A DNA stretch of 64,000 nt from Sophora flavescens (Eukaryota; Streptophyta; Magnoliopsida; Fabales; Fabaceae): NCBI GenBank assembly GCA_030762895.1, contig CM061070.1:81467759-81531758 (forward strand). The letters run 5' to 3'. Each line of letters begins with the position of its first letter. Within the stretch, counting starts at the first letter, position 1. The notes under the pieces are model-generated. The model was given only the letters and a program-made list of their open reading frames with translations, did no database searches and was not told the DNA's origin. Below are positions 25,967-36,767 of this stretch, piece by piece. The position numbers and the translations under genes were made by a program.

Positions 25967-26534
25967 ATCATCTCCACCTCCATCTCCTCCTTCAGAGCAC
26001 AGTGAGGTAGAAATCATAATAGAAGAACCAGATTTCATTGTTGAACCTGCTCATCCAGAAATTGGGAATGAGGAAGTTGCTGAGTCTGCTCCAAGACCAA
26101 GCACTTCTGAGAAGCACTCATCTCAGCCAATGGCTCTGACAGTTGTTCATCCCCATGATCAACCTCAGATTTCCAGAGCTATTAGTACTTTTCAAGGTCA
26201 AGCACATGCTCAAGACAGTGCTGAAAGCTCAAGACCCTCCCTACCTCAAAATTTTGAAGAAATCATTGGAAAAATTATTGAGGATAGAATCAAAGTTAAG
26301 GTCAAGGAACAAGTTAGAGAACAAGTTGCAGAAGCCTTGGCTCCAACAAATGTAATGGTCAATCAAATGTTGAGCATTTTGCAAAGTTTTCAATGGAGTA
26401 ACATTCTGCCTGTTCAACCTCCTCCACCTCCACCAAACCAGAACCTACCTCCTCCACCTCCACCCTCTTCTTAGTCTTTTCTTTTTCGTTTCTTAATACT
26501 GACAATGATGGTCCACTCCTTTTACCTTTTTGTC

Positions 26535-26915
26535 TGATGACAAAAAAGGGGGAGAAAGGATAAGAGAATTAAGTTTTATAAAAGTTAGTTTTTGAAAGTA
26601 TATGTTTGTCTGCATATGCATGATTTTACTTGTTTATATATGCTTTGACTTATTCTATTATATGCTCTGATAAATACTGCTTTCTGATTGCTCTGATACT
26701 ATCCTTAGTTTATATGCTCTGATACTATCTTTTGACTGTTAAGTAGTTGAACTGATCTGATAAGATATATATGTGATATGTGCTGCTGAGTTTACGTCTT
26801 ATATTTTATTCCTGTTAAGTTTGAATGCTTTGTCTTAGGGGGAGTTTTGTAAGCCCTCTTAGACTTTGCTTACTCAAATTTAATTAGTTTTTGTCATCAT
26901 CAAAAAGGGGGAGAT
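26535..26915 (+). other. Polypurine tracts before the 3' LTR
   Basis: Three GGGGGAG tracts: about 26545-26560, 26837-26844 and 26902-26914. The last abuts the LTR start and is the likely plus-strand primer. Multiple tracts at this junction are a described Sirevirus trait. Confidence 0.75.
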
Positions 26916-28462
26916 TGTTGGAACCAAAGTGATTTGGATTAATAATCTGAGTTATGATGTAAACAAAAAAGGATTAAATTTGCATGACAAAGTTTTAGTT
27001 GAGATCTAACATGCTTTATCTAGTCTTGCAGGAATATTAAAATATATGTTATGGAAACCTTGAATAAGTTTCCTTATATCTGCTTGGACTTAGTTTGTGA
27101 ATCCGCGTCCATTGATGTAGACGAGCTGCTCTAAATGTTTGGTATATTTCTTATTTATTATATTTGAGTAGACAGTTAATAAAATACTCTCAGCAGACGA
27201 GAATTTTAGTTTCAATGAGTAGATGAGCTTAAATGCCACATCAGTAGATGAAGATCAAAAATAACTCACTGAAAGATAGTAAGTCCAAAGACTTGATGAT
27301 AGGCGAGAGGATATGCCACGTCAATAGACGAGTGAAAATAAAACTGCAAGTCCATAGACTTGGTTTCACCCATGAGCTAGTAAACGCAGATTTTAAGTAG
27401 ACGAGCTCTTTTTCTTTTAAGTTTTCATATGCTCTGTATAGCTAAGTAAATGCTACCCCGACCACAAAGAAATATTTATTTCAAATGATTGATATTTATT
27501 TCAAACGAAAGTTGGTCCTTATTATTTGTTTTATCTGTTTTAATGCCTTCTTTCTTTGTGAGAGAAACATAGTACCATCAAGGAAATGCAAAAAGCAACA
27601 CAGTACAATGGGGAAATGCAAAACGATATGTACCGTGTCACCTTTTCTGCTGGAATAGCTGAAATTTTCACAAAGGAGGAAAGCCAGTTTTCAAGTTGCA
27701 ATTGCTCAAAGCTGTGACCCTCCATTTTGTGCAAAAGTGATAACCAACAGTACATTTCACAATGGCCACGATCAAGCTATCAGTCACAACGGATATTATG
27801 AATTTAATGCTATCTCTAAACAGGAATATTCAAAACAACCGTTGAAGTTTTTCAAGTGAAGAAGAAGGTCACTATAAATAGAAGACCTCAACCACTAAAG
27901 AACGACTTTTGCAAGCTGAACTTTTGCCAATCTACAATCTTTCATTCTTTCATTCTTTCAAGAGCAAAAATCTGTATTCTTTAGTTTGAATATTGTTGTA
28001 ATATTCAACCGATCTTAAACTTTCACATCCTCACACATAGTGAGTTAGAAGATCAAAAGCAAAAAATCACTTTGTTAGAGTTAAAGCCTGAAGAGGCTTG
28101 GTAAGAAAGAAATACTTGTAGTCTGGAGAGGTGTTGAGTACTTGTTGTAATCTATTTGGAAAAATAATGGAGTAAAACCTTCAAGTCGAAGGGACTGGAC
28201 GTAACTCTTGATTGGAAGAGAGTGAACCAGGATAAAACACTTGCGTGAATCTTCTAATCCCTTAACTCTTACAATTTTATTTGTTTTACTGACTGTTGGG
28301 ATTTGAACTTGATTTTGTTAATCTTTTAAAAGATCATTTTCTATGTGTGCTTCTGTCTTTTATTCTTTGTGTGAGAAAATAAGTTTTGAAAAATGTTGTT
28401 TTCGAAAATTATTAACAAACACAATTCAACCCCCCTTCTTGTGTTAGCCTGTGTCAACTTCA
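26916..28462 (+). repeat. 3' LTR of the Sirevirus-like element
   Basis: TGTTGGAACC to ...CAACTTCA, 1547 bp, complete. Contains a TATA box (TATAAATA, 27873-27880) and about seven GTAGACGAG-like motifs at 27118-27405. Confidence 0.88.
27873..27880 (+). promoter_or_regulatory. TATA box of the 3' LTR
   Basis: TATAAATA about 590 bp before the LTR end, in the same place as the TATATAT of the 5' LTR. It could drive readthrough into downstream DNA, but no gene lies close on that side. Confidence 0.6.
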
Positions 28463-29016
28463 AAATCAACCTTGGTTCCTTAACCATGGTTAAAATTTAA
28501 CTAACATTGGTTAAGTTAAGCTTAGGGGCATTTTGGTCATTTCACTTGAAAACTCATGATCACAAACATTTAATGCTTGTCTCCTTGTCCCCTCGGCTAC
28601 ATTAATTGTTTCTAATACCTCAACTCCATACTCGACTCCGTCGTTTACCCGACTTATCCCCCAACTTATGTTTTACGCGTTTTCTCAAAGATTACACCCG
28701 AATAAAAATAATATTTCGTTTTCGATCGAAAATTTTCAAAAATAACCAAACTCGTTGGAAATATGATTTAAACATAAACCTTTTCGTTCACGAGTCAAAA
28801 TTAGGGTTTCTGCTCAATAAAATTATGCTGTCAGTAAAAACACAGACCAGTTTCCGTCTGAATTTTAAGCCCAGAATTTCACCATAACCTTCTACCATAA
28901 GGTAGAGTATGAATTTGATTTTTTTTATCCAAAATCATTTTCTCGGTCTCGGATAAAAATATAAGTAAATATATTTTTACTATTAAAATAGCGTAATTAA
29001 AAATAGGATGTTATAA
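28463..29016 (-). repeat. Inverted fragment of a Tekay-like gypsy LTR
   Basis: Read on the minus strand it starts TATAACATCC, a C-to-T/G-to-A decayed form of TGTAACACCC, and matches 7628-8160: the CTACCTTATGGTAGAAG block, the ACTGACAG block and the CATTAAATG block. It stops at the Sirevirus 3' LTR, so it is truncated. It faces the opposite way to the LTR at 7628. Confidence 0.8.
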
Positions 29017-31199
29017 GCAACGTTTCTCAATCCGAGGGACCATAATGCAATGAATGTTTTTCAAATTAAGAGACGTTTTTGCATATTCCTTAATGTGATG
29101 AACCAACTCATCACCATCATACAATTTTAGGTATCAAAATAGTAATTCACTCGTTAACATTCTATTACCCTTCTCAAACATTATCTATCTGTACACCAAT
29201 TAAAAGGGAAAATAGATAGCACTTACACAATCGCTATTGAAAGCCACACGAAAGTGCTATTAGAAGCCTATTTCTGACGTAGTCCCTTGGTTTAATTACT
29301 TTTGATTATTTGATTTTTTATATTTAAAAATAAAAAATATTTATCAATATAATTTTAACATATTTAAACTATTAATTTGGCACTTGTTATTAAAATTTAT
29401 ATATATATATATATATGTATAATATTAAAAGTTTAAAATATTAAAATAACCCGTACAACTCACATGAATTATCTCTAGTTGATTAGTATACGCAGCTACA
29501 ACTTAAAATTACTATAAGCGAGCTAGTGAAAAAATTAAACTTATGAAATCATTTATCACAATTGATTCTTAAAGCCTTAGAGCAGTGGTACTAATTGAAG
29601 GTTTTTAAGATGGCTCCATTTAGCTTACCTTCTCTTGTTTTCTCAGACTTCTCAAAAACTTGCAAATTTTAGAAGTGTTTGACTTATTTTTAGTTTTCTG
29701 TTTATTATTTTTTGATTATAAAAATATTTACAATAAAAATAAATACAAAGTTGTTATTTTGTTTTTTTCTATTTATGTTTCCAAAAATTTGTACATAAAA
29801 CAATGAAAATAAAAAAAAAATATTTTCAGTGTTTACTGACAAATATTTGAAAACATAAATAAAAATAAAAATAATATGATGATTTTATAATTATTTTTAT
29901 TATACTTATTTCTAAAAATAAAAAATAAAACAAAAAACAAAAAACAAAACAAACGTCTCTAAGTTGCGTACAATGCTTGCAATCTACGAATGGTTCCAAC
30001 AAGTTAAATGGTGAGGCAGCTTCACATAATCCAGCGGGCCGGGGGAAGATCTTCTTCATTTACCATCTCTCCATTCTTTTTTAATTTTCAAATTTTGGAA
30101 AAATAAATATGTATTGTATACACGTGTATAACCCCTCTGTTTATTTATTATCTTCAAAACTTAAGAAATAAATATCTCCATTTATTACGAAAAGGGCATC
30201 TCCATTTATCTAAGGAGAGTGGGGATTGACGAAGAATTAATAAACGATTTGAATTCTGTTAAGAGTAATATTATTTTGACATTAAAATTAAACATTCATA
30301 GAATATATTTTATTTTTTAGTAGATTATAAATTACTTTACTTAATTTTTTTTTTATTTCATTGATTCATAACCTACCAAAAAATAAAGTATCATGTAAGT
30401 ATCCAATTTTAATATCAAAATAACACTATTTAAGTTAAAGTCATGAATAACACGGCTATGGGTATGTGGTGGGAAACACATACGGTCGATTTTCATGGAG
30501 AATAGCTTCTACATGTGAAACTGACTTTTTGGAGTCTTTCCACATACTTGTGAAACTGACTTTTGTTTGTTTAGAGTATCTATGGGAAAGATAGATTATA
30601 TGTATTTCAATTGTTTTTTTATTTTATTATTTCAACTGTTTTATAAACAATCTATTATATTTGGTAACTAGATTAATTTTAGATTTAAATAAGTTTTTGA
30701 TCCCTATAAATATGATAAGATTTGGTTTTAATCCCTCCAATTTTTTTCTCATGAAATGGTCCGCCACATTATCCATGCCATATGCACCAAAATAATATTA
30801 TTTGATTCTATGTTGGATTTATAATTATTTAAATAATCTTATATAATTAAATAATATTTTTTGAATAATTATAATTATTTAAGGATATTAAATTAATTAA
30901 AATTAACTAATTTAAAAAGTTTAGCATTAAATTTTTTAAAATTAATTTTGAAAATGTTTTTAAAATTGTAAATATTATTCAATTATTTAAAAATTAAAAT
31001 TATTTTATTTTTCAAAAATTAAAATTCTTTAATTATTTTAAAAATTGTTATAATTTAATTATTTAAAAATTAAAGTTATTAAAAATTAACTAATTAAAAA
31101 ATTTATTAACTAATAATTATTTTTAAATTAGTTAACTTTAAATAATTATAATTATTTCATTATATTAAAAAATTATATAATTATTTTTTCTTTAAAAAA
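29017..31199. other. AT-rich intergenic DNA, no gene seen
   Basis: No ORF with recognisable domains. Contains a TA microsatellite (29399-29416), long A/T runs and short homopolymers, and a stretch at about 30690-30790 (GATCCCTATAAATATGATAAG and following) of the kind that recurs in plant intergenic DNA. A GC-richer patch near 30020-30050 has no visible gene. Confidence 0.6.
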
Positions 31200-32033
31200 A
31201 GCTGTTTTTTTAGAAACATCTCATGACAATGACTGTTTCATCTTATTATAATCCGTTACCTATTCATCCTGCAGCTCCAACCACGCATCACGATTATTTT
31301 GGCATTTTTGGGAAAGATTATTTTTCCCTATTTCAACTGTTTTTTATTAAAAAGTTGTTTCATAAATAATCTATCATATTTGATATTTTGTATAAATTTA
31401 TAAAGAAGCTTTTTTCGAGGAAGAAAAATTGTTTTATGCCATCTAGTTTTTTCTAGCTTAAAATTGTTGTGATTTGATTATTTTTCATTCTCAAAACTCT
31501 CTTCTTTGTTTACCCCTACAAAACTAACATCTAAACAAATATTATTAAATTATACAAATAACTTCTTACCATTTTTCATAATTTACTATATAAAAATAAT
31601 TTTTTTTTGCACCACCCAAACGAAATAGATTATCTTAAAACCGCTATTTAGCAAACAGATCTAAAAAAAAAAGATTCTGATTATAATCGATTATCACAAT
31701 AATCGATTATAACAAATTGATTATCAACACAATCTTTTTTTCCAACTTTTCCAAACACATTCTGTAATCCGTTCACTTGTTCATCCTACAGCTTGCTACT
31801 TTTCAACGTACAAAGTATTTAATAATAAAAAAAAATGAAATTTATCCAAAAGGACATTATTCAATAAAAAAGGATTAGAATGTTCTAAAAAAAATTCGTA
31901 CCAATTTGATAGATTTACAACTCGAATAAAAAAAATTGTCCAAAAAATTAATGATTAAAATAATATTGATAAAATATAAAATTATGCTAGAAAGGTCATG
32001 GTTGATAATAAAAAGTTAAGTGATTAAAATGAG

Positions 32034-32072
<39 letters not shown>

Positions 32073-32335
32073 CAAGAAATAATAAATTTTTTTGTTGAAA
32101 AAAAAAATGTTAAACAAAAAACATTATTCAAATATATCATTTTTCGTAATTTACTATGTAAAAGTAATTTTTTATGCACCACCCAAATGAAATATATTAT
32201 CTTAAAATCACTTTTCAGCAAACATACCCAAGTAAAAACATATTATGATTATAATCGATTATCACAATAATCGATTATTTAAAAACATATTATCAAATAT
32301 AATCTTTTTTTTTTCCAGCTTTCTCAAACACACTC
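31200..32335. repeat. Degenerate direct repeats with ATAATCGATTAT palindromes
   Basis: 31533-31765 and 32112-32335 are diverged copies in the same orientation (shared GCACCACCCAAA, ATTATCTTAAAA, and twice ATAATCGATTAT per copy with a CACA spacer). The segment after the first copy (31757 on: TAATCCGTTCAC, TTCATCCTACAGC) resembles 31245-31275, and 30590-30680 resembles 31310-31390, so a unit of roughly 550-600 bp was duplicated. A TA microsatellite sits between (32037-32069). No coding capacity. Confidence 0.6.
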
Positions 32336-32868
32336 TAAAAATAAATCCACTATTCTAGATATAGCATAACTAAGTATATGATAAATCCTTACAATCCTTG
32401 GATATTTGAAGATAGAAAAAGATCAAACATCATTATCTTTTATTGTGTAAATCTGAATGGATTTTATAATTTTTATAAATAAAAAACTTTATAAATAGAG
32501 AAATTTAACTTCTTAGAAAATGATTTTTGAAAAGAGATTTTATGTTAAAATAAGATTTTAAATAATAAGGAACCTTATATAAAAATAAGTTTAATTAGAA
32601 AAATCTTTAGAAAATTGAAAAGTGATTTTATTTTAAAACAAATTCATTCTTGTACAAGATTCAAGATAGTAGAGTTATACTATGAATTCTTATAATTTGT
32701 ACGACACTTGAGGATGAAAAATCATACATTAACATTATAGATTGTCGTGTGATTTTGTTTAAAATTACTTTTAATAAATAATAAACTTTGAAGATAAAAT
32801 AAAGGTGTCATTTTAATACCAAAAAAGGTCGTTTGAAAAATAGTGGATATAGAGATTGAAGAATCCTA

Positions 32869-33355
32869 TTCTGGATTTGTGAAGTCCACCAAGGCTTTGT
32901 TTGTGAATTTGAAGGGAAAGGAAATGGAGGGGATCAAAGGGGAAGGAAAGGGGAGGGAGTGGAGGGGAATGAGAGTATTACCCCTCTCGTTGTTTATGAG
33001 TACATATTATATGAAGGAACTAAATTGAGGGTTTATAACATACTTTTACAATTTTTCCCTTATTTTAAAAAAATTAACATAAGTAATATTTTTTAAATAA
33101 TATTAATGCACCTTTCAAAAAAATTTATTAATGCAAAAGAATTTTACAAAATAAAATCTTGTCCTATTTTTCCTCCAAAAAACCCCAGATTGGGGTAAAC
33201 CAAAAAATGGGTTGAGGAGGGGTTTGTGGGGTTTTCTAAAATCCTCAAAATCTTCCCCTCTAAATTTTTAAACTCACAAATAAGGAAGAGACTCTCACAA
33301 ACCTTCCATTTCCCTTACTTCCCCTCCTAAACAAAACTCACAAACAAATCCATAG
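32869..33355. mobile_element. Mutator-type MITE upstream of the protease gene
   Basis: 487 bp flanked by a perfect 9-bp duplication AGAATCCTA (32860-32868 and 33356-33364). The ends are inverted: left GGATTTGTGAAG...GGGAAAGGAAATGGAGGGG against the reverse complement of the right end, GGATTTGTTTGTGAG...GGGAAATGGAAGG. A 9-bp TSD with long purine-rich inverted ends fits a Mutator-like MITE. The short ORF at 32843-33028 lies across its left end and is not a gene. Confidence 0.88.
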
Positions 33356-33526
33356 AGAATCCTAACATGGCTCAAGAATGAGGAAAATTAGTGAATATAG
33401 TTAGAAAATCGCCAGAGAGAACAATACCAGACAAAAGAAATTAATATGACTTGTTAATGTGTAATATTAGCCTGATTAAAGAAGAAAGACTATAAAGAGT
33501 CTTCACTAGTATAAAAAAAATAAATC

Positions 33527-33534
33527 TATAAATA
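33527..33534 (+). promoter_or_regulatory. TATA box of the aspartic protease gene
   Basis: TATAAATA 87-94 bp before the start codon, leaving room for a short pyrimidine-rich 5' UTR (33560-33600). Only about 170 bp separate it from the MITE. Confidence 0.75.
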
Positions 33535-33620
33535 GAAGCAATTATATGAGCTCTCTTCATTCACCACAATATTTCTCTCTTCTCCTTTCTATCCTGGCTA
33601 GTTCTTGTGTTTCCTAAAAA

Positions 33621-34949
33621 ATGCATGCTCTTGTGTTCTTCTTTTGTTCAGCCATATTATGTTCACTTTCTATTGTATCCTTTGCTGAAGCCACTAAAAG
33701 CCTAAATGGCTTCAGCATCGATCTTATTCATCGTGACTCACCATTGTCACCTTTTTACAATTCTTCATTGACCCCATCACAGCTCATAATAAATGCTGCC
33801 TTGCGCTCCATTTCTCGATTTAATAGAAACTTTGGTCTCTCTTTGAATGAAAATAATGAATCACCTGAATCAATTATAATTCCAAACCATGGTGATTATC
33901 TAATGAGAATCTATATTGGTACCCCTCCAGTGGAAAGGTTTGCTGTTGCTGACACAGGGAGTGATCTTATTTGGGTACAATGTTCCCCTTGTGATAACTG
34001 TTTTCCCCAAGACACCCCATTATTCAACCCAAAGAACTCTTCCACTTTCATGAATGTGTCATGTGACTCAAAACCTTGCACACTACTCCCCCCAAAACTC
34101 CATGCTTGTGGAAAATCAGGTGAGTGCATTTACTTATATGGATATGGTGACAAATCATACACCAGTGGAGAATTGGGTATTGATTCTATTAACTTTGGTG
34201 GTTCCACTAGTGGAACACAAGATGTTACATTTCCTAAGTCTATTTTTGGATGTGGATATAACAATCATGATACAACCATGGTCAGTGACAAATCCACAGG
34301 ATTTGTTGGTCTTGGAGCAGGACCATTGTCACTAGTTTCACAACTAGGTGATAAAATTGGTCACAAATTCTCATATTGTCTTCTTCCTTTTTCTTCAACC
34401 TCCAATAGTAAATTCAAATTTGGGGGTGAAGCAATGATTTCAGGAAATGGGGTTGTGTCCACTCCCTTAATAATCAAATCTTCTACACTACCTACCTTTT
34501 ACTTTCTCAATCTTGAAGGCATCACTGTTGGACAAAAGACTGTGCAGACAGGTCAAAGTGATGGCAACATAGTCATTGATTCAGGCACCACTTTGACACT
34601 TCTAGAACAAAGTTTTTACAATAATCTTGTTGCCTTGGTGAAGGAAGCACTTGGTGTTGAGGAAGTGCAAAATCCTCCAACCCCATTCAACTTTTGTTTT
34701 AAATATCAGGATGGTATGAATGTCCCCAATTTCGTGTTTCACTTTACGGGAGCAAGTGTTCCAATGAAGCCTTATAACATGTTTGGACTTCTCCAACAAG
34801 ACCAAGACTACTTGCTTTGCCTGGCGGTAGTACCCACCAATCAGAATGTCGCCATCTTTGGAAATGTGGCGCAGATAGATTTTCAAGTGGAGTACGATCT
34901 CGAAGGGAAAATGGTTTCTTTTCTTCCTACTGATTGTACCAAACATTAG
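33621..34949 (+). CDS. Secreted aspartic protease, CDR1/nepenthesin-like (family A1)
   Basis: An endopeptidase predicted to cut peptides in the apoplast or vacuolar route; Arabidopsis CDR1 acts in disease-resistance signalling. Residues 1 to about 24 form a signal peptide. A GFSIDLIHRDSP block (residues 30-41), typical of CDR1-like prosegments, follows. The catalytic sites are DTGS (111-114) and DSGTT (320-324), both intact. The Cys-rich nepenthesin insertion follows the first site (Cys at 121, 124, 127, 148, 153, 163, 169), and a flap Tyr lies in YGYGD near 173-177. The C-terminus (FGNVAQIDFQVEYD, 413-426) is conserved. At 442 residues it has full family length, in one exon with no breaks. 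Start choice: first ATG of the frame, after a TATA box and just before the signal peptide. It is the only intact host gene in the window. Confidence 0.93.
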   Translation: MHALVFFFCSAILCSLSIVSFAEATKSLNGFSIDLIHRDSPLSPFYNSSLTPSQLIINAALRSISRFNRNFGLSLNENNESPESIIIPNHGDYLMRIYIGTPPVERFAVADTGSDLIWVQCSPCDNCFPQDTPLFNPKNSSTFMNVSCDSKPCTLLPPKLHACGKSGECIYLYGYGDKSYTSGELGIDSINFGGSTSGTQDVTFPKSIFGCGYNNHDTTMVSDKSTGFVGLGAGPLSLVSQLGDKIGHKFSYCLLPFSSTSNSKFKFGGEAMISGNGVVSTPLIIKSSTLPTFYFLNLEGITVGQKTVQTGQSDGNIVIDSGTTLTLLEQSFYNNLVALVKEALGVEEVQNPPTPFNFCFKYQDGMNVPNFVFHFTGASVPMKPYNMFGLLQQDQDYLLCLAVVPTNQNVAIFGNVAQIDFQVEYDLEGKMVSFLPTDCTKH

Positions 34950-34966
34950 CTTATCCTTTCCACTTA

Positions 34967-35010
34967 AATAAACATTTTGTGTGTTTTCCTTATAATAATA
35001 ATGAAATAAA
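34967..35010 (+). terminator. Polyadenylation signals of the protease gene
   Basis: AATAAA at 34967-34972 and again at 35005-35010, 18 and 56 bp after the stop codon. Confidence 0.6.
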
Positions 35011-35707
35011 TTTGGTGAGGAATCTTTAATTTTTTTTCTTTCTAAATTTTGATTACTTTTTGCTATTTCCAACCCACTTAAAAGTGGTTAGGCACAATGA
35101 CATGAACTATGATCTCAGGTGAACTCTATCTGTAATATTAGAGATTCAAATTCAGGAATCGTCACTTTAGGAAGAGTTTATCTAATAATCATCTTAACCT
35201 GACAATTAGTCTTGTATCTTTGTTAATGAGATACTCAGTCAAATAAAAAAATTGATACATGATAAAAATGGTTAAAAATGTAAAAGTGGTGTGATAAAAA
35301 AGTGGTATGACCAACATTAATTTTAAAATTTTATACACTAGACAACTATTTTTTTTAAGGAAGTCAAGTTATGACATTTCATTAATTAGACACTAGCTAG
35401 ACAACATTAGTGCATGCAAGAAATACATACGCTTGAAGGTTTTTAATAGGGGTAATGCTTACCTCATATCTTAAAGAGCTATGTTATTTGTATAATTTTT
35501 ATCGGCATCTATGTGACATCCACATTCACAATTGAATACTATACATCTATTCTATTTTGGAATACGATAAATCTTCATCCTACACACACTCGCGTCAGTC
35601 TATGGTGTCTATACGTTCGGGTGTCCCATTTCAGATGTCCAAAAAACATTGCTCTATCTCAAAACCGCACATCTCGTGTCGTGTTTGCTACCTTCTATTG
35701 GTTCATG
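35011..35707. other. Intergenic DNA, no gene seen
   Basis: No ORF with a recognisable domain and no repeat boundary found. Short ORFs at 35513-35834 run into the adjacent MITE and look fortuitous. Confidence 0.5.
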
Positions 35708-36180
35708 CAAGGTTATCAAAACCCGGACCGGCCAGTCGAACCCATTTAACCATGAACCGACCTCTTGTCCGGTCCTGGTCAGGGGTCAAAATCGTTTATT
35801 TGGTCATACCGCTTTAAATCGGTCAAAAACCTGATTGAACCAGATTGAACCGAGTTAAATCGGATCTGACCGATTTTCTAGAGAGAAAAATTAAAATTTC
35901 AAAACTGAAAAAAAAATGAAAACAGACTCCTAAATCCTTGCAAAGTTAAAAATTAAAACCTACAAAGTTGAAAGTTATAACTTATTATAACTTTTAACTT
36001 ATAAAATACTTTCTTATTTTAACTTTAAATTATTATAATATTTTTTATAGTACTGCATGTTATAACTTATGGGAAAATTTTATGTTATACATTATGCGAT
36101 TACACCATCCGATTAAACCGATTAAACTTGAACCAAAATATTTTCTGATTTGTTGTCCAATCTGACTTTAATAACATACT
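35708..36180. mobile_element. hAT-like MITE, diverged copy
   Basis: Starts CAAGGTTATCAAAACCCGG, close to the start of the next element, and is full of ACCGG-type motifs. The right end (ATAACATACT) is a decayed inverse. TTCATG flanks both sides (35702-35707, 36181-36186), six bases of a presumed 8-bp TSD. Confidence 0.6.
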
Positions 36181-36195
36181 TTCATGTGTTAATAC

Positions 36196-36767
36196 CAAGG
36201 TTTTGAAAACCGGACCGGACCGGCCGGTCCGACCAGTCCGACCGGGAACCGGGACCTTGGTCGGTTCGGTTCACAGGGAAAACCGGCCTAGCATCGAACC
36301 GGTGGAAAAACCGGAAAACCGGTTCAAAACCGGAAAACCGGTTCAAAACCGGTAAAACCGGTCATAACCGGTAGTGAACCAGCCAGAACCGGCCAGAACC
36401 GGTTTCTTAATAATAAAAAAAATTTGTATAAAAGGATTTGGGTCATTCCAGCCAAAACTCAATTCTTTTGTTTTCTAACATATGTGGGCTAGTTGTAGAT
36501 TTTGGGTTGGTTTTCCCTATGAAGATGATTTTAACATATATTTTTATATTTATTTAGTTTAATTTCAAAATAAAAAAAAATTGTGCTTAATAATTTTAGT
36601 CGTTATGTTGTTTTTTTGTTTAATATTGTTACAAATATTATATTAAAAATTAAAAAAATATTATTTAATTATAACCGGTTCAACCACGGTTCAACCTCGA
36701 TTGGACCATTGAACCTTGAACCGCTGCTTTTACCGGTTCGATGGTCGATCCGGTTTTGTAAACATTG
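36196..36767. mobile_element. hAT-type MITE with perfect 8-bp TSD
   Basis: 572 bp from CAAGGTTTTGAAAACCGG to CCGGTTTTGTAAACATTG; these ends are inverted repeats matching at 15 of 18 bases. GTTAATAC flanks both sides (36188-36195, 36768-36775). An 8-bp TSD with CA-type ends is characteristic of the hAT superfamily. The left third carries a dense run of AACCGG/CCGGTT motifs. No transposase coding. Confidence 0.9.

Larger units (their letters stand above)
22096..26474 (+). pseudogene. Extra ORF after pol in Sirevirus copy 2, split by a solo LTR
   Basis: The start ATG at 22096 is followed by a TAA at codon 5 (22108). The frame otherwise resembles copy 1 (HHFNFGILEEYNLDISKN). Further shifts lie near 22570, 22912 and 24010-24180. 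A 1362-bp solo LTR interrupts the gene at 24604; when the insert and one TSD copy are ignored the reading frame is continuous across the site, and the gene resumes at 25972 with a Ser/Pro-rich stretch. The C-terminus repeats the copy 1 plan: charged helix (IIGKIIEDRIKVKVKEQ), APTNVMVNQML, then two runs of prolines and a stop at about 26474. Function unknown; no membrane segment seen. Confidence 0.75.
9811..28462 (+). mobile_element. Composite Ty1/copia Sirevirus-like element with two fused internal regions
   Basis: One 5' LTR (left end missing), primer-binding site, gag, pol and extra ORF (copy 1, to about 19166). These join directly to a second internal region starting inside integrase (copy 2), then RT, RNase H, extra ORF, polypurine tracts and one 3' LTR. 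No LTR lies between the copies. Copia domain order (integrase before RT), a downstream ORF after pol, and several GGGGGAG polypurine tracts before the 3' LTR fit the Sirevirus (SIRE/Maximus) genus. Five bases follow the 3' LTR (AAATC), but with the 5' end truncated no TSD test is possible. Confidence 0.8.
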
